Assembly (NCBI GenBank): GCA_963920575.1
Contig: OY986972.1
Span: 23,484,672 to 23,548,671 of the forward strand
DNA length: 64,000 nt
Direction: 5' to 3'
Source of the DNA: Narthecium ossifragum
Taxonomy: Eukaryota > Streptophyta > Magnoliopsida > Dioscoreales > Nartheciaceae
Notes under the pieces: generated by a model
Told to the model about the DNA's origin: nothing
Database searches by the model: none
What the model saw: the letters and a program-made list of their open reading frames with translations, nothing else
Shown: positions 21,885-33,284 of the stretch, in pieces
Layout: each line of letters starts with the position of its first letter
Numbering within the stretch: the stretch's first letter is position 1
Position numbers and translations under genes: made by a program

Positions 21885-22045
21885 TAGTCCTATCCCCTGT
21901 CACATGTCAGGGTAACCATCATTTGTCCTCACTTTCCTCATAACTCCCCACTAACCCCCCTAACTCCTCCCTCCCTCACTATTACCCCTTCCACATCAGC
22001 AGCCACATAGGATAAACCCTGTCATAAACCCTGCCACATAGAATC
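21885..22045 (-). repeat. Reverse-complement copy of the 9690-10040 repeat
   Basis: Reverse complement contains gtggaaggggtaatagtgaggg, ggggggttagtggggagttat and ggttaccctgacatgtgacaggggatagg, matching 9730-9860. It sits upstream of a peroxidase relic, as the other copies sit next to the broken peroxidase. Confidence 0.7.
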
Positions 22046-22242
22046 CCAGTATGACAACAAAAAATTAACTTATAACCATGCTCTTATATAAGGATGATGT
22101 CATAAGCGATAAGCCTCTTGAAAAGATACTAATTAAATATCACGAGACCCCGTAAAAAAATAAACGTCAGTTTTAGAAACCCTGCGGGGTTAGTTCAATG
22201 TGAACATATAATTTTGATTTGTATGTATATATATACATACAC

Positions 22243-22380
22243 CGCAGGGAAGGATGCGCTACCGAATTTAACTCTCCGAGGCTTCAGCACCGTGGATCGC
22301 ATCAAGGCACAAATTGGAGGCAGGGATCGTCTCTTGTGCTGACATACTAGACCTCGTAGCCAGAGATGCTATCCGCTTGG
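22243..22380 (+). pseudogene. Class III peroxidase exon-2 relic of another subfamily
   Basis: Reads GKDALPNLTLRGFSTVDRIKAQI, then a frameshift, then [20 protein letters not shown] and a possible GT donor. The LPNLTLRGF...VDRIKA wording differs from genes 1-4, so it derives from a different peroxidase lineage. No exon 1, 3 or 4 is visible nearby. Confidence 0.8.
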
Positions 22381-23185
22381 TGAGCAAGCTGTTACTCTCT
22401 TCTTTCATAGAGATAACTATGTCGCCGGAGTCCGTCGCCGGAGCAAGAGGGATAACTATGTTGCCAGAGATATCACTGGAGTTGAAGAGATAAGGAAGTC
22501 ACGTGCAGACCCTAATAAAATTAGACGAACGTTCTATTTTCTTAATTTTATTATTTATTTTAATTTTAGTTTTTTTTTCTGAAGCAGGTGTTATAACGGG
22601 TTTAAGTTTAATCTCATGTAACCACATCTCAAAACTAGTTTAAGGTTAAAAACTTAAGTATCCTTTTTATCAAGAAATAACGGAGTGGTGTCTGATCCAA
22701 CTTATTTATTTGGAGCAAGGCTTACCTTTCTATGCATGGACAGTGGATGGTCTTTAGAAGTAAACGTATGCTAAAGCGTATTAATAAGCAGCTCATTGTG
22801 TTGTGGAAATTTTCTATAGTCCAGCTTTGCTAATTAATCGGCAATAGAAAGTGTGTTACACTATAGCTAACTAGGGTTAATATCATATTTCACCCAATAA
22901 TTAATCTTGAAAAACGATCACAATTACAATTTTCCTCTGAAAAACAGAGGGATTGTTTGAAAAATACTCTTCTATAGGTTTAGTCATGATGATAAAAACT
23001 GTTAACTAATTTAAATAGCCTTAGTTATTAAGACCAACCAAGGTCTTTACCAATTTTGGGTAGCCCAATCTTAATGTCCAAATGCATTAATTTTGAGTTA
23101 TTTTGTAATTTTCAATTATGATTAAACTATTAATATAAAGGAAGAAGACTTTTGAAACGATTCATATGTTCTGCCCATAGGAAAG
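22381..23185. other. Intergenic, no gene seen
   Basis: A short duplication (gataactatgt.gcc.gag) occurs at about 22402-22420 and 22451-22470. The rest is AT-rich. Confidence 0.5.
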
Positions 23186-23580
23186 TAGGGGTGAGCATTC
23201 AGTTCTCGGTTCAGAATCGAAAAATCGAATTTTTTTCGGTCCCGTTTTTAGAGAACCGAATCGAACCGAACTCATGAAGGAACCGAACCGAAATTGTTCG
23301 GTTCCAAATCAATTGGAACCGAACCGAACCGAACTTTTGTTCGGTTCCGAACCGAACTGAACTTTTTAGACCATAGATTCATAGGCTAAGGCACGTATGA
23401 AAACTTCGTTCTGACCCGAACCGAACCGAATTTTTTTTAAAGAACCGAACCCGAACCGAAACCCGAACTTTTCATACATCCCAAAACCGAACCGAACCGA
23501 AAAATCGAATGGATCGAACTGAATGGACCGAACTAATTCGGTTCGGTTCTTCGGGTTCGGTTCGGTTCTGTTCACCCCTA
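23186..23580. mobile_element. hAT-like MITE rich in ggttcg repeats
   Basis: Termini taggggtgagca and tgttcacccccta-type (the sequence reads tgttcaccccta) are inverted repeats. They are flanked by a perfect 8-bp duplication, taggaaag, at 23178-23185 and 23581-23588. The interior is a degenerate minisatellite of aaccgaaccgaa/ggttcggttc. Open frames inside are repeat artefacts. Confidence 0.85.
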
Positions 23581-23919
23581 TAGGAAAGTATGATATCATA
23601 GGTTGAAATATGATGTTTAGCATATTTTGAGATATTGATGGTGAAATATGATATAAACCTTAAATTATATAGATATACAGAGTCAGTTCTAGTTGGATTG
23701 ACAGTATCATCTGAACCAATTCATAAGGAAATGAAAACTTATGATCTTTCTTTTCTTCTCATAACCACTTCGTAAGTTTAATTAATTATACTGCGTAATT
23801 ACGTAGCTCAATGGAGGCAATAATGGATGCTGGGAATATCTTAAAATTTCCATAACATCCATGTAAAAAAAAGGAAAATTCTAATAAGATTTTGGTTGTC
23901 ATGCTCTCACCAATATCAA

Positions 23920-24070
23920 GGGCCCGTTTGAATTGAAGACAAGTATGTATAAACCCCATTTATGCATCCAAATACTTTATCCATAATCTTACATAACTAT
24001 CTTTAATGGTTGTATAACTTTTACTTTATTTAACATATAAATTTATCCTATCATCAATCCAAACGGACCC
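23920..24070. mobile_element. Tourist-like MITE
   Basis: gggcccgtttgaattgaagacaag to catcaatccaaacggaccc, 151 bp. Right flank taa; left flank caa, a one-base mismatch. Same family as 21354-21504. Confidence 0.85.
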
Positions 24071-24830
24071 TAATTGTCACTCTCTTGATCAATTCCTTTT
24101 GTGATGAGCCTCCAACTTCCATGATAGCTAGTGAGAGTTTGTTCTTCAACGCATACCAAAGATAGACTTGCTTGTTTTTGGATTACACAATTATATTAAG
24201 AAAAAAGAGCTCAACCACGATACAAAAGATAGGCTTAATTCTTTTTCGATTACAAAATTGTGTTGAAAAAGGAACTAATCTGTGGCTCTCGTTAACTACC
24301 ACCAATAATATTTTAGCTTTAAAATCTGCATTAAAGAATAATTATTTTCCTTCACCTAAATAAAAGAGCTTTCTTTTCTTTTATAAACTTTTTTTTTATC
24401 AACAAAATCTTTAACCCAGAAAAAGTTTCTAGCACACTGTATATAACTTGGGTTAGGAATGCCGGTTAATGGGCCGAGCTTCATTGATGGTTATAGCCAA
24501 AGAGCTGCGTGATACAAAGCATAGCCCAATGGGCCGTCTCAAGTGTCAACCAAATCTATAAACCCTGAAAAAGTTTCATCGTGTGCAGGATAATATATAA
24601 ACCTTGGGCCAGCAATGACAACTAATGGGCCGAGCTTCATTGATGACTACTAGACAAAGATTTGTTTCCTACCAGGCCGAGCCGCTGAAGATTTATGGCC
24701 GAATCCATGTCTGCTAGTTTAACTGACAATAGGGCGAGTCTTGGAAGTATATTATTGCCATCTCTTGTGAAGATTTTTGGAATATAGAAATATGAAGTAA
24801 GAAGCGAAAAGTTCATCACAAGTTACAGTT
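24071..24830. repeat. Intergenic with a diverged ~147-bp tandem duplication
   Basis: Block 24415-24490 (gaaaaagtttc...taatgggccgagcttcattgatg) recurs at 24563-24645. No gene is supported; short open frames here have no recognisable content. Confidence 0.55.
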
Positions 24831-25141
24831 TGTTATATAATAGATATATGCACACACACTAGATAAGTATGTTTTCTTGTGAACACAAGTAACTATACTA
24901 CGGTACACAGAGAATTAAGAGAGGAGAATAGAGAACTGAAGAAGGGAAAATATTTCATTCATCTATCTCCCCAGTCCCCACTTCCCTCATGATGCCTATT
25001 TATAGGCGAGAGCTTACATGTGTGGACAAAACATCCACTTACTTGTGTACAAAAATTTCAAACTTGCATTTACTACAAGTTGAGGGCTACACGTAAGTGG
25101 TAAACATGTGTCACATAGTGGTCATTCAATTATACATAACA
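24831..25141 (-). repeat. Copia 3' LTR
   Basis: 311 bp, TG...CA. Contains gatgcctatttataggc, a promoter-like segment, and is about 90% identical by eye to the other LTR, with small indels near 24853 and 24980. Confidence 0.9.
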
Positions 25142-25374
25142 CTCCCCCTTGGATGACCAATATTTATAATAATGTGCCTCGTTAAAAAAATGGAATAAAA
25201 ACTTATCGAAGGAAAAGAGTACGTCATTCTTGCTTAGAGAGGTATTAAGCTATCAAGACTGCCTTGTTAAAACCTTGCCAAGGAAAACCCAATGAGAAAA
25301 AACCTTACCGAAGGAAAAAGAGTACAGTACCTGGATATTTTCATTACTCCCCCTCATGAAGATGTAAGATAAGT

Positions 25375-26935
25375 TTAAGCACTTAGATCTTTGAGATAAC
25401 GCATACCGATCTCATGTACTAACTTTTTGAATGTCGTCGTCGGTAATGCCTTTATAAATAAATCGGCCAAGTTGTCACTAGAGCGTATTTGCTGGACATT
25501 AATATCACCGTTCTTTTGAAGCTCATACGTGTAAAAGAACTTTGGAGATATATATTTGGTTCGTCGCCTTTGATATATCCTCCTATGATTTGAGCGATGC
25601 AAGCTGCATTATCTTCATATAATATCGTCGGGATATTCCTGATTGAAGATAATCCACAAGTGCCTTGAATATGCTCTATCATGCTTCTCAACCATATACA
25701 CTCTCTACCTGCTTCATGAATGGCAAGTATCTCTGCATGATTTGAAAAGGTAGCAGTTAGTGTCTGCTTGATAGATCGCCAAGATATAGCAGTGTCGCCA
25801 TACAGAAAAATATAGCCGGTTTGTGACTTGGCCTTATGTGGATCATAGAGATAACCAGCATTTGCGTAGCCGACTAACTGTGGTATAGAATTATTTGGAA
25901 GAAATAGTCCGAGATCTGTAGTTCCACGAAGATAGCATAGTATGTGCTTGATGCCATTCCAGTGCCTTCGGGTCGGTGCAGAACTGAATCTTGCTAATAA
26001 ATTGACTGCAAAGGCTATATTGGACCGTGTACAATTTGCAAGATACATGAGAGCTTCAATTGCGCTAAAATATGGTACTTCAGGACCAAGGAGTTCTTCA
26101 CCATCTTCATGAGGGCGGAAAGGGTCTTTCTTCACATCAAGAGATCGAACAACCATTGGAGAACTCAATGGGTGAGTTTTGTTCATATAAAATTGTTTTA
26201 GGACCTTTTCCGTATAATTTGATTGATGAACCAATATTCCACTTGGAAAGTGCTCGATCTGCAGGCCGAGGCAAAATTTTGTCATTCCAGGATCTTTCAT
26301 TTCAAATTCCTTCTTTAGATAGTCAGATGCCTTTATGAGCTCTTCTGGAGTCCCAATTAGATTCAGGTCATCTACATATACTACAATAATAGCAAATCCG
26401 GAATTTAATTTCTTGATGAAGACACATGGGCAAATTTTGTTGTTTATGTATCTCTCTTTCAGGAGGTATTCATTGAGCCGATTGTACCATATCCGGCCAG
26501 ATTGTTTTAACCCATATAAGCATCTTTGAAGTTTAATAGAATACAGATCCCGAGATTTATTTGCTTCAGGTAATTTAAGTCCTTCAGGGACTTTCATATA
26601 AATGTCATTATATAGTGACCTATATAAGTATGTCGTGACTACATCCATTAGATGCATATCTAATCTTTCTGAGACTGCTAAACCAATCAAGAAGCGAAAG
26701 GTTATTGCATCAATTACAGGAGAGTATGTCTCCTCATAGTCTATACCTGGCTTATGCGAGAAACCTTGTGCTATAAGCCGTGCTTTATATCGCACAATCT
26801 CGTTTTTCTCATTTCGCTTGCGTACAAATACCCATTTGTATCCCACTGGTTTGACATCTTCTGGTGTATGGACCACAGGTCCAAAAGCATTTCGTTTTAC
26901 CAGCGAGTCTAATTCAGCTTGAATAGCTTCTTTCT
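25375..26935 (-). pseudogene. Copia reverse transcriptase and RNase H region
   Basis: The frame 26876-25452 gives KPVGYKWVF, KARLIAQGFSHKPGIDYEETYSPV, LYGLKQSGRIWYNRL, YVDDLNLIG and the RNase H part (SQTGYIFLYGDTAISW, NHAEILAIHEAGRE, YEDNAACIAQ). A frameshift follows, after which 25602-25375 gives YELQKNGDINVQQI and DNLADLFIKALP. The YVDD catalytic pair is present, but the split frame means no full polyprotein can be made. Confidence 0.9.
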
Positions 26936-27539
26936 ATTTTGGCCAATCAATTTTGACTCTCTTCGACGGAATTTGGCTCAAACTCTTCATCACTTTCGGT
27001 AATGTCAAGAGCAACTGCGTATGTAAATAAGTTTTCGACAACAGTTTCATTTTTATTCCACTTTTTCTTAGTGTGCACACAATTTATTGAGATCTCATGA
27101 TTTTCATATATCTGGACCTCTTCAGGAGGTTCCTGAACCTCTTCGGGAGGTGTCTGAACATCTTGGGAGGTGTCTTTTCGAATCGATTCTTATTTGGAAT
27201 ACAAATTTCAGGTTTGTTAATCTCTTCAGGAGTATCAACCTTATGTCCAGTTTATCCTTGTGTCTTTCTTTTTCCTTGGGATCTTATCCTTGGCACCAAT
27301 AGGTCTCCCACGCTTCTGGCGTGCTTTGGATTCACATGCTTTCGGATCCTCGGATTGTTCTTTAGGAACATAAATCCTAGCTGGAGCATTTGCAGCTGGA
27401 ATATGTGATTTCGTCACTCGCTGTGAATCAGTAAATGCATCATGCATCTGATTCGCAATCTTCTGTAAATGGATAATATTCTGAACTTCGAGTTCAATTT
27501 GACTTGTCTAGGATCAAGATGAGACAACATCGAATTGTT

Positions 27540-28463
27540 TCATATAATTTCATTTTGAGATTCTGGTTTCTTCTTGTCTCCCCCTAATGGTGGCAAAACT
27601 GACTCATCAAAGGGACAGTCAACAAAACGTGCTCTAAACGAATCTCCTGTTAAAGGCTCTAGATACCTAATGATAGAAGGAGAATCAAAACCAACGTAGA
27701 TACCCAGTCGCCGTTGAGGACCCATTTTGATTCTCTAAGGTGGAGGAATTGGAACATAGACAACACATTCAAAAATCCTTAAGTGAGAAATATTTGGCTG
27801 TTGGCCAAAGACAAGTTGAACTGGTGAAAATTTATGATATGCAGATGGTCTGACTCGTATCAAAGATGCTGCATGTAATACAGCATGTCCCCAAGCTGAA
27901 ACAGGTAATTTGGACTTCATAAGCAATGGTCTAGCTATCAGTTGGATACATTTAATAAGCGATTCTGCTAGGCCATTCTGAGTATGTGTGTGTGCAACAA
28001 GGTGTTCCACATTTATCCCAACTGATATACAATAATCTAAAAATGCTTGAGATGTAAACTTACCAGCATTATCAAGACGAATCGTCTTGATGGGATAGTC
28101 TGGGAACTGGGCTCGTAACCGAATGATTTGAGCTAAAAGTTTAGCAAAAGCAATGTTACGAGTGGATAGTAGGCATACATGCGACCATCATGTGGATGCA
28201 TCTATTAAGACCATGAAGTATAGAAATGGTCCACTTGAGAGATGAATGGGTCCACATATATCACCTTGAATTCTCTCCAAGAAACTTGGGGATTCAGAGG
28301 TGACCTAAGAGGGGGATGGTCTTACCATTAGTTTTCCTTGAGAGCAAGAAGCACATGAATATTCATTGGATAAAAGAATCTTCTGGTTCTTAAGGTTATG
28401 CCCATGTGAATTCTCAATGATTCGACGCATCATCACCAATCCAGGATGACCAAGTCGATCATG
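27540..28463 (-). pseudogene. Copia integrase region, broken
   Basis: Pieces in several frames: 28440-28230 has HDRLGHPGLVMMRRI, CASCSQGKLM and GDICGPIHL; 28010-27735 has THTQNGLAESLIKCIQ, LPVSAWGHAVLHAA and PVQLVFGQQPNISHLRIF; 27725-27540 has MGPQRRLGIYVGFDSPSIIRYLEP. Stops and shifts between them show decay. Confidence 0.88.
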
Positions 28464-28940
28464 CTAAAGTATAAAATCACTTGGATTAGTGCACTTCTGG
28501 TGCATCACAACATGTGATTCTATCAGTCTTATTTTTATATAGTATAGACCATAAGAAAGAGCATGAAGCTTCTCAAGGACATGCTTCTGGCATGAAACTG
28601 TAAGTGTGATGCATAAATACTCTATACCAGTTTCATTCATCGTTTCCATATGATATCCATTACGACATAAATCCTTGAAACTGAGTAGATTTCTTCTGGA
28701 TCTAGTAGAGTGTAATGTATCATCAATAGATAGTTTTGTTCCTCTGGGAAAAACTATGGTGGCTCTTCCGAAGCCTTCAATCAAGTCTGCTGGATCTGAT
28801 ATTGTATTAACATTTGATTCTTTCAATGTTAACTGTGAGAAGTACTTACGATCTCGGAGGATCGTGTTTGTTGTTGCACTGTCTGCAAGACATGCATTGC
28901 CATCCATCTGGGAAACAATTAGAGCAATATATGCATTCAT
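28464..28940 (-). pseudogene. Copia protease region
   Basis: 159-codon open piece with the retroviral-type aspartic protease motif as DSATTNTIL, followed by GRATIVFPRGTKLSIDDTLHS and RNLLSFKDLCRNGYH, as in plant Copia protease to pre-integrase. It is cut off from gag and integrase by stops. Confidence 0.88.
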
Positions 28941-29036
28941 AGGATATGCATAAACTTTAAATCATTCAAAAATACATAGGATAACAAGCCAATTACATAC
29001 TAGTAGATATAAGCACACTAGATATAATACATGATT

Positions 29037-29961
29037 TTAGTTAGTTTCCATCCACTCCTCAGATCCTACGAGGAAGTCCGATACATCTAGAGATGTACCA
29101 ACCATGGGGGTATCGGGAAGGGGAATATCAGCCATGCCATCAAAATCTGTGAAGTTTATTTCAACACATTTCTTCTTCCCTTTTGTTGTGTGCTGCTCCA
29201 CAACATGCTTTGGCGCACGACAATTGCGAGACCAGTGCCCTTTTCCTCCATATCGGTAGCATTCATCATCACTCTTCCTAGAGGTTCCATATTCATGTTC
29301 TTTTCTCTTTCTATTCCCTACTTGATCATTTTTAGGGAGGGGTTGAGGGGCATTGTATCCTTCGCGATAATAATGAAACCTATCATTACCTTGTCCACGA
29401 CCATGGCCTTGTCCGCGTCCACGGCCACGGCCACGTCTATGACTGTATCCACCATAGGCATTAGCATTTGCTTCTGGAAATGGAGCAGAGTTAGAGGAAC
29501 GGGACTCGTGATTTTTCAACAGAATTTGGTTGTCTCTCAGCTCTAAGTAAGATATCAATCAGTTCATAATACTTCTTATAATCACGTTGCCTATATTGCT
29601 ACTGTAAAATCAGGTTCGAGGCATGGAAGGTGGAGAATGTCTTCTCAAGTTTGTCTTGGTCGGATATGGGCTGGCCACATAGTTCTAATTGAGAGGTGAT
29701 TTTGTAAAGGGTTGAATTGTATTCACTAACGGTCTTAAAATCATGAATGCGTAGGTGCATCCAGTCATATTGGGCAGTGGGGAGGACAATAGTTCTTAAG
29801 TTTTGAAATCTATCACTTAGGTTTTTCCACAAATCTAGTGGGTCCCGTACAACAAGGTACTTATTTTTCAGGTCTTCATGGATGTGGCGACGGAGAAATA
29901 TAATGGCACTGTCTTTTTCATTTGGCGTTGCTACATTCCCCTCCTTAATAGTGCTTTCCAT
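29037..29961 (-). pseudogene. Copia gag (UBN2 type), split, with a mutated zinc knuckle
   Basis: First piece 29961-29599 has DLWKNLSDRF, YDWMHLRIHDFKTVSEYNSTLYKI and LEKTFSTFHASNLILQ, then a stop. Second piece 29558-29037 has a Gly/Arg-rich stretch (RRGRGRGRGQGHGRGQGN) and a CCHC knuckle reading CYRYGGKGHWSRNC, in which the second Cys is Tyr. Nucleic-acid binding by this Gag would be impaired even without the stop. Confidence 0.88.
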
Positions 29962-30121
29962 GTTTCTAGCATTTAGATGGAGTTTAGCATCCAGCGTCTA
30001 GGATAAATAGTTACTGTCGGTAACATCCAGAGGAATGAACTCCAACTTTACTAAGCTAGCCATGATCAAATTGTACAAAATACATGTGCCAAGAATTAAA
30101 TAAAATAAAAGAAATAGCAGT

Positions 30122-30253
30122 AAATTTTTTTATTATTATTATTTTGAGCTCAGGTTTTCCTGACGGATCGGTGATCCGGATTCGAACTGTGGGCTTTATT
30201 CTCATAAGTCCGAGCGGTCGCGCTGACCACTCGGGCGGCCCCGAAGGGCCGAT
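30122..30253 (-). mobile_element. tRNA-derived SINE inside the Copia leader
   Basis: On the minus strand a tRNA-like head starts near ggccgcccgagtggtcagcgcgacc, an A-box-like tggtcagcgcg. About 45 bp later it has a B box, agttcgaatccgg. A short body then ends ctcaaaataataataataaaaaaa, an A-rich tail. Length about 130 bp. It cannot be a working tRNA because the acceptor ends do not pair. Exact ends and target duplication are not clear. Confidence 0.7.
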
Positions 30254-30368
30254 AATATCTCATATTAAAATGTACATATAGTAAATGACTGATATGAACT
30301 GTAGGTATGAAAGCTTTAAGTAAATATGTACTTAAGCATTATATTAACAATAATAAAAATTAATGAAT

Positions 30369-30665
30369 GTACTTCTGGTACTGAAATAGTTCGCACTTCA
30401 TGTACGAGATCATGTGCTTCAGAGACAATATAGTGATTTGCACTTCGGGTGCAAACTAAGTGCTTCAGGCACTGTTGTAGTAACTTGTGCTTCATACACC
30501 AAGTCGTGTGTTTCAGGCACTCTCTTAATTTGTACTTCATGTACATCAAATTTTATACTTCTTGTACAATTATTTTATAATGTGTGCTTCATGCATCACA
30601 ATGGTTTATTCTTCATATATGGCTTGTACTTCATGTACATGTATATGTTTCAAACACTATATAAC
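30369..30665. repeat. Array of small hairpins with TTCNN loops in the Copia leader
   Basis: Roughly a dozen units of the form stem-TTC(A/G/T)(G/T)-stem, spaced about 20-30 bp. Examples: gtac-ttctg-gtac (30369), tttgcac-ttcgg-gtgcaaa (30437), agtgc-ttcag-gcact (30459), tgtac-ttcat-gtaca (near 30536 and 30630). The loop sequence is kept while stem pairs change together. Confidence 0.8.
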
Positions 30666-30774
30666 CTAGGTTAGAATAAAAATATCTAGCATAATAACAA
30701 AGTAACTATCAGTAAGATATACCTGACTGATTTTCTCCTTTTCCCCTGTGTGGTAGAGTCTCGTGTTGATAACG

Positions 30775-31093
30775 TGTTATATAATAGATATATGCATGAG
30801 GACACACACTACATACGTATGTTTTCTTGTGAACACAAGTAACTATACTATGGTACACAGAGAATTAAGAGAGGACAGTAGAGAACTGAAGAAGGGAAAA
30901 TATTTTATTCATCTATCTCCCCACTTCCCTCATGATGTCTATTTATAGGCAAGAGCTTACATGTGTGGACAAAACATCCTCTCACTTGTGTGCAAAAATT
31001 TCAAACTTGCATTTACTACAAGTTGAGAGCTACACATAAGTGGTAAACATGTATCACATGTGTCACACAGTGGTCATCCAATTATACATAACA
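30775..31093 (-). repeat. Copia 5' LTR
   Basis: 319 bp, TG...CA, partner of 24831-25141. The differences between the two LTRs, including small indels, indicate an old insertion. Confidence 0.9.
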
Positions 31094-31098
31094 CAGTT

Positions 31099-31856
31099 CA
31101 CTTTTTTTTCACTCTAACCCGGGTAATGGTAAAATTGCCAGTGTAGTGGTGTAGTAGTTGTTATCGTCAAAATTTAGCATATTTCAAGGGTCAAAATGTG
31201 GGTCAAAATTGGGACATAGTGGGACCCAACGAACATTGATCATGGATGACAACCACCAAAAATAATTATGGGCAAAGTGGAGAGCAACCATAAGAGGTTC
31301 TTGGGATCATGGGAAGGCAACCGTCTGAGGTCATGGGGTCATGGAAAGTTATGCTCTTAAGATTGCATAAATGACTGATGTAAAAAGAGGACTGTAACAC
31401 TAACCGAACAGCTCTATCAATGAATTATCTTTCATTTGCTTCTTCTTCTACATTATCTTTCATTTGTAACCGGTGCTCTTTCTACCTAGGAGTAGCATAG
31501 CCTTACTCTATATAAGAGTAGGAGTAGCCATTAATCTATTTAGGAGTAGGAGTAGTCTACAACCTTCCATAGGAGTAGCCACAACCATATCATAGACTTA
31601 GATCTAGAAATCCCAAAAGTCCTTTTAATTGAGGCATGATAGAACCCATAACCCTTCTGATCATCCATGCGTGACGGTTGGCACACCTCACGTGCCTGGC
31701 GACCACGCGCCCATTCCGGACACATTTCTTTTGTGTTCCTCTGTTTTTTTTCTTCAGGGAACAGTGGTTTAAAATTTATAATCTATTATGTAAGATTTGG
31801 TATTTAGTATTTACCCGTCCTGAGTAAAGGTAAAAGGCCTAGTTTATTATAAAAAA
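31099..31856. other. Intergenic repeat-like sequence, no gene
   Basis: 31145-31400 has the look of an LTR edge (tgttatcgtcaaaatttag...), and 31485-31580 has several (ta)ggagtag units. No matching partner or terminal structure was found. Confidence 0.4.
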
Positions 31857-33259
31857 GGGTTAATAACATTTTACTCCTTTCTAGTTTGGAAATATGTCAA
31901 TTTGCCTCCTATATTTTAAAACGTGACAAAACACACCCTTAATTTATCAATGTGGTCGTTTTGGACCCAACCAGCTAAACTCCGTTAGTCGGACTGACGG
32001 CAAACCGGCTGAATAGGTCCATTTAACCAGTTTTGACCGGTGTGACCGGTTTGACCGGCTAAACTCACTCTCACTCACACCTCTCTCGTTCCCTCCCCCT
32101 CTTCCCACCTCTCGAGACCAAGCACAGGCCGACAGGAGTCAATCATTGACGCGCCACCCTTTCCCGAAGCTCCATCGCCGGCTCACCTCCCCGCTGCAAG
32201 TCCTCATCGGAGATTCTAAAACCGCCGAGCTCCAACCTCGCCGCTCTCTCTCTCTTCCACTCCTCCATCGCCGTTCCATTCTTTCGTCGCTGTCGATGGC
32301 GCCGGATCATCTCGGCATGGTCACCGCCGCCGTTACCACTTCCTTGGCCGCGTCTACATCACCGGTTCCTTCGTCTTCCCTTCCCCCTTCGAAGCCCCCG
32401 CTTTCGTCTTCCCTTCTCTCCCAGACGAGCCCCCGCGTCCACATCACCGGGATCCATATCTCTCTAAGAACAAACCTTCCATCGTTCCTGTAAGATTTAA
32501 AGTGGACCCATGGCTTCCCACTCCTCCCTATAGAGGATATCGGTGACGGGAACCCCGGCCGGGTCTTACTCGCCGGCTTCCCCGCCGCGCTCCGTTTCCC
32601 CTTCCCGTCATCGCACCATACCTTTCCGGAGTCCTTCATCAAGTCCTCGACGTCGCCCATGCTCTCGAAGCCAATCCCCTCGGTGCAGAGCTGGAGGGAC
32701 TCGACGTTCTTCGACGAGCCGGGCGGACGCCCCCGTTCACAAGTACCAGCGCATCTCCACCCCTTCACCGTTCCGACCTCCTGAGGTCCCCCTTCACCGC
32801 TGACGATCTCCCTCGACGCCGATGACCTCCATCTGAGGTCGACCATCGCCGAGACCCTCCGCCTCCTTCGGATCCCGCACTCCGCCGCCCCATCTTCCCC
32901 TACGACACTCCCTCTCCTCTCCGACGACGCCATGACCCTCCCCAACGCCGCCCAACGATCTCTCCGTCACCGCCAACCCCGACTGCGAGCTCCGCCACCC
33001 GAGCTCCCTCTACTTCCCCCGGATCCAGCACACATCGCGGAGGTTGCATGGCGAGCAGGAGGAGGAGCTGACGTCATCTTTGTTGGAGACGGGCAAAACT
33101 GGTCAACATGAGCTTTGTCGTCAGCCTGACTAAAGGAGTTAGCCGGATGGGTCCAAATTGACGACATTGATAAATTAAGGGTGTGTTTTGTCATTTTTTA
33201 AAATATAAGTGATAAATTGACATATTTTTAAACTAGAAGGGAGTAAAATGTTATTAATT
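31857..33259. mobile_element. Pack-MULE-like element with ~150-bp terminal inverted repeats
   Basis: Left end (ggttaataacattttactcctttctag...acaaaacacacccttaatttatcaatg...ggacccaacc) and the reverse complement of the right end agree over about 150 bp, from the outer tip to the gttagtc.g.ctgac segment. Long inverted repeats are typical of Mutator-like elements. The interior is GC-rich and gene-like (32085-33090) and open in several frames on both strands, but unlike any protein I recognise; it is probably captured gene sequence. A clean 9-11-bp target duplication is not visible because both flanks are A-rich. Confidence 0.75.
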
Positions 33260-33284
33260 TAAAAAAATTCCAACATGAACGTGT

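Larger units (their letters stand above)
24831..31093 (-). mobile_element. Complete but defective Copia-type LTR retrotransposon
   Basis: LTRs at 24831-25141 and 30775-31093 begin TGTTATATAATAG and end TACATAACA. A perfect 5-bp duplication cagtt flanks the element (24826-24830, 31094-31098). On the minus strand the order is LTR, leader, gag, protease, integrase, RT, RNase H, LTR, i.e. Copia order. Next to the 5' LTR the minus strand reads ttatcaacacgagactcta, a PBS of the ttatca-g-cacga type common in plant Copia. A purine-rich ccaagggggag precedes the 3' LTR. The pol frame is broken in several places. Confidence 0.95.

Noticed and set aside
30150..30245. A functional tRNA gene
   Set aside because: The A and B boxes are recognisable but the acceptor and anticodon stems do not form, and an A-rich tail follows; a tRNA-derived SINE fits better.
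32307..32945. 212-codon minus frame as a host gene
   Set aside because: It lies inside a Pack-MULE-like element with several equally open frames, and none shows a recognised domain.
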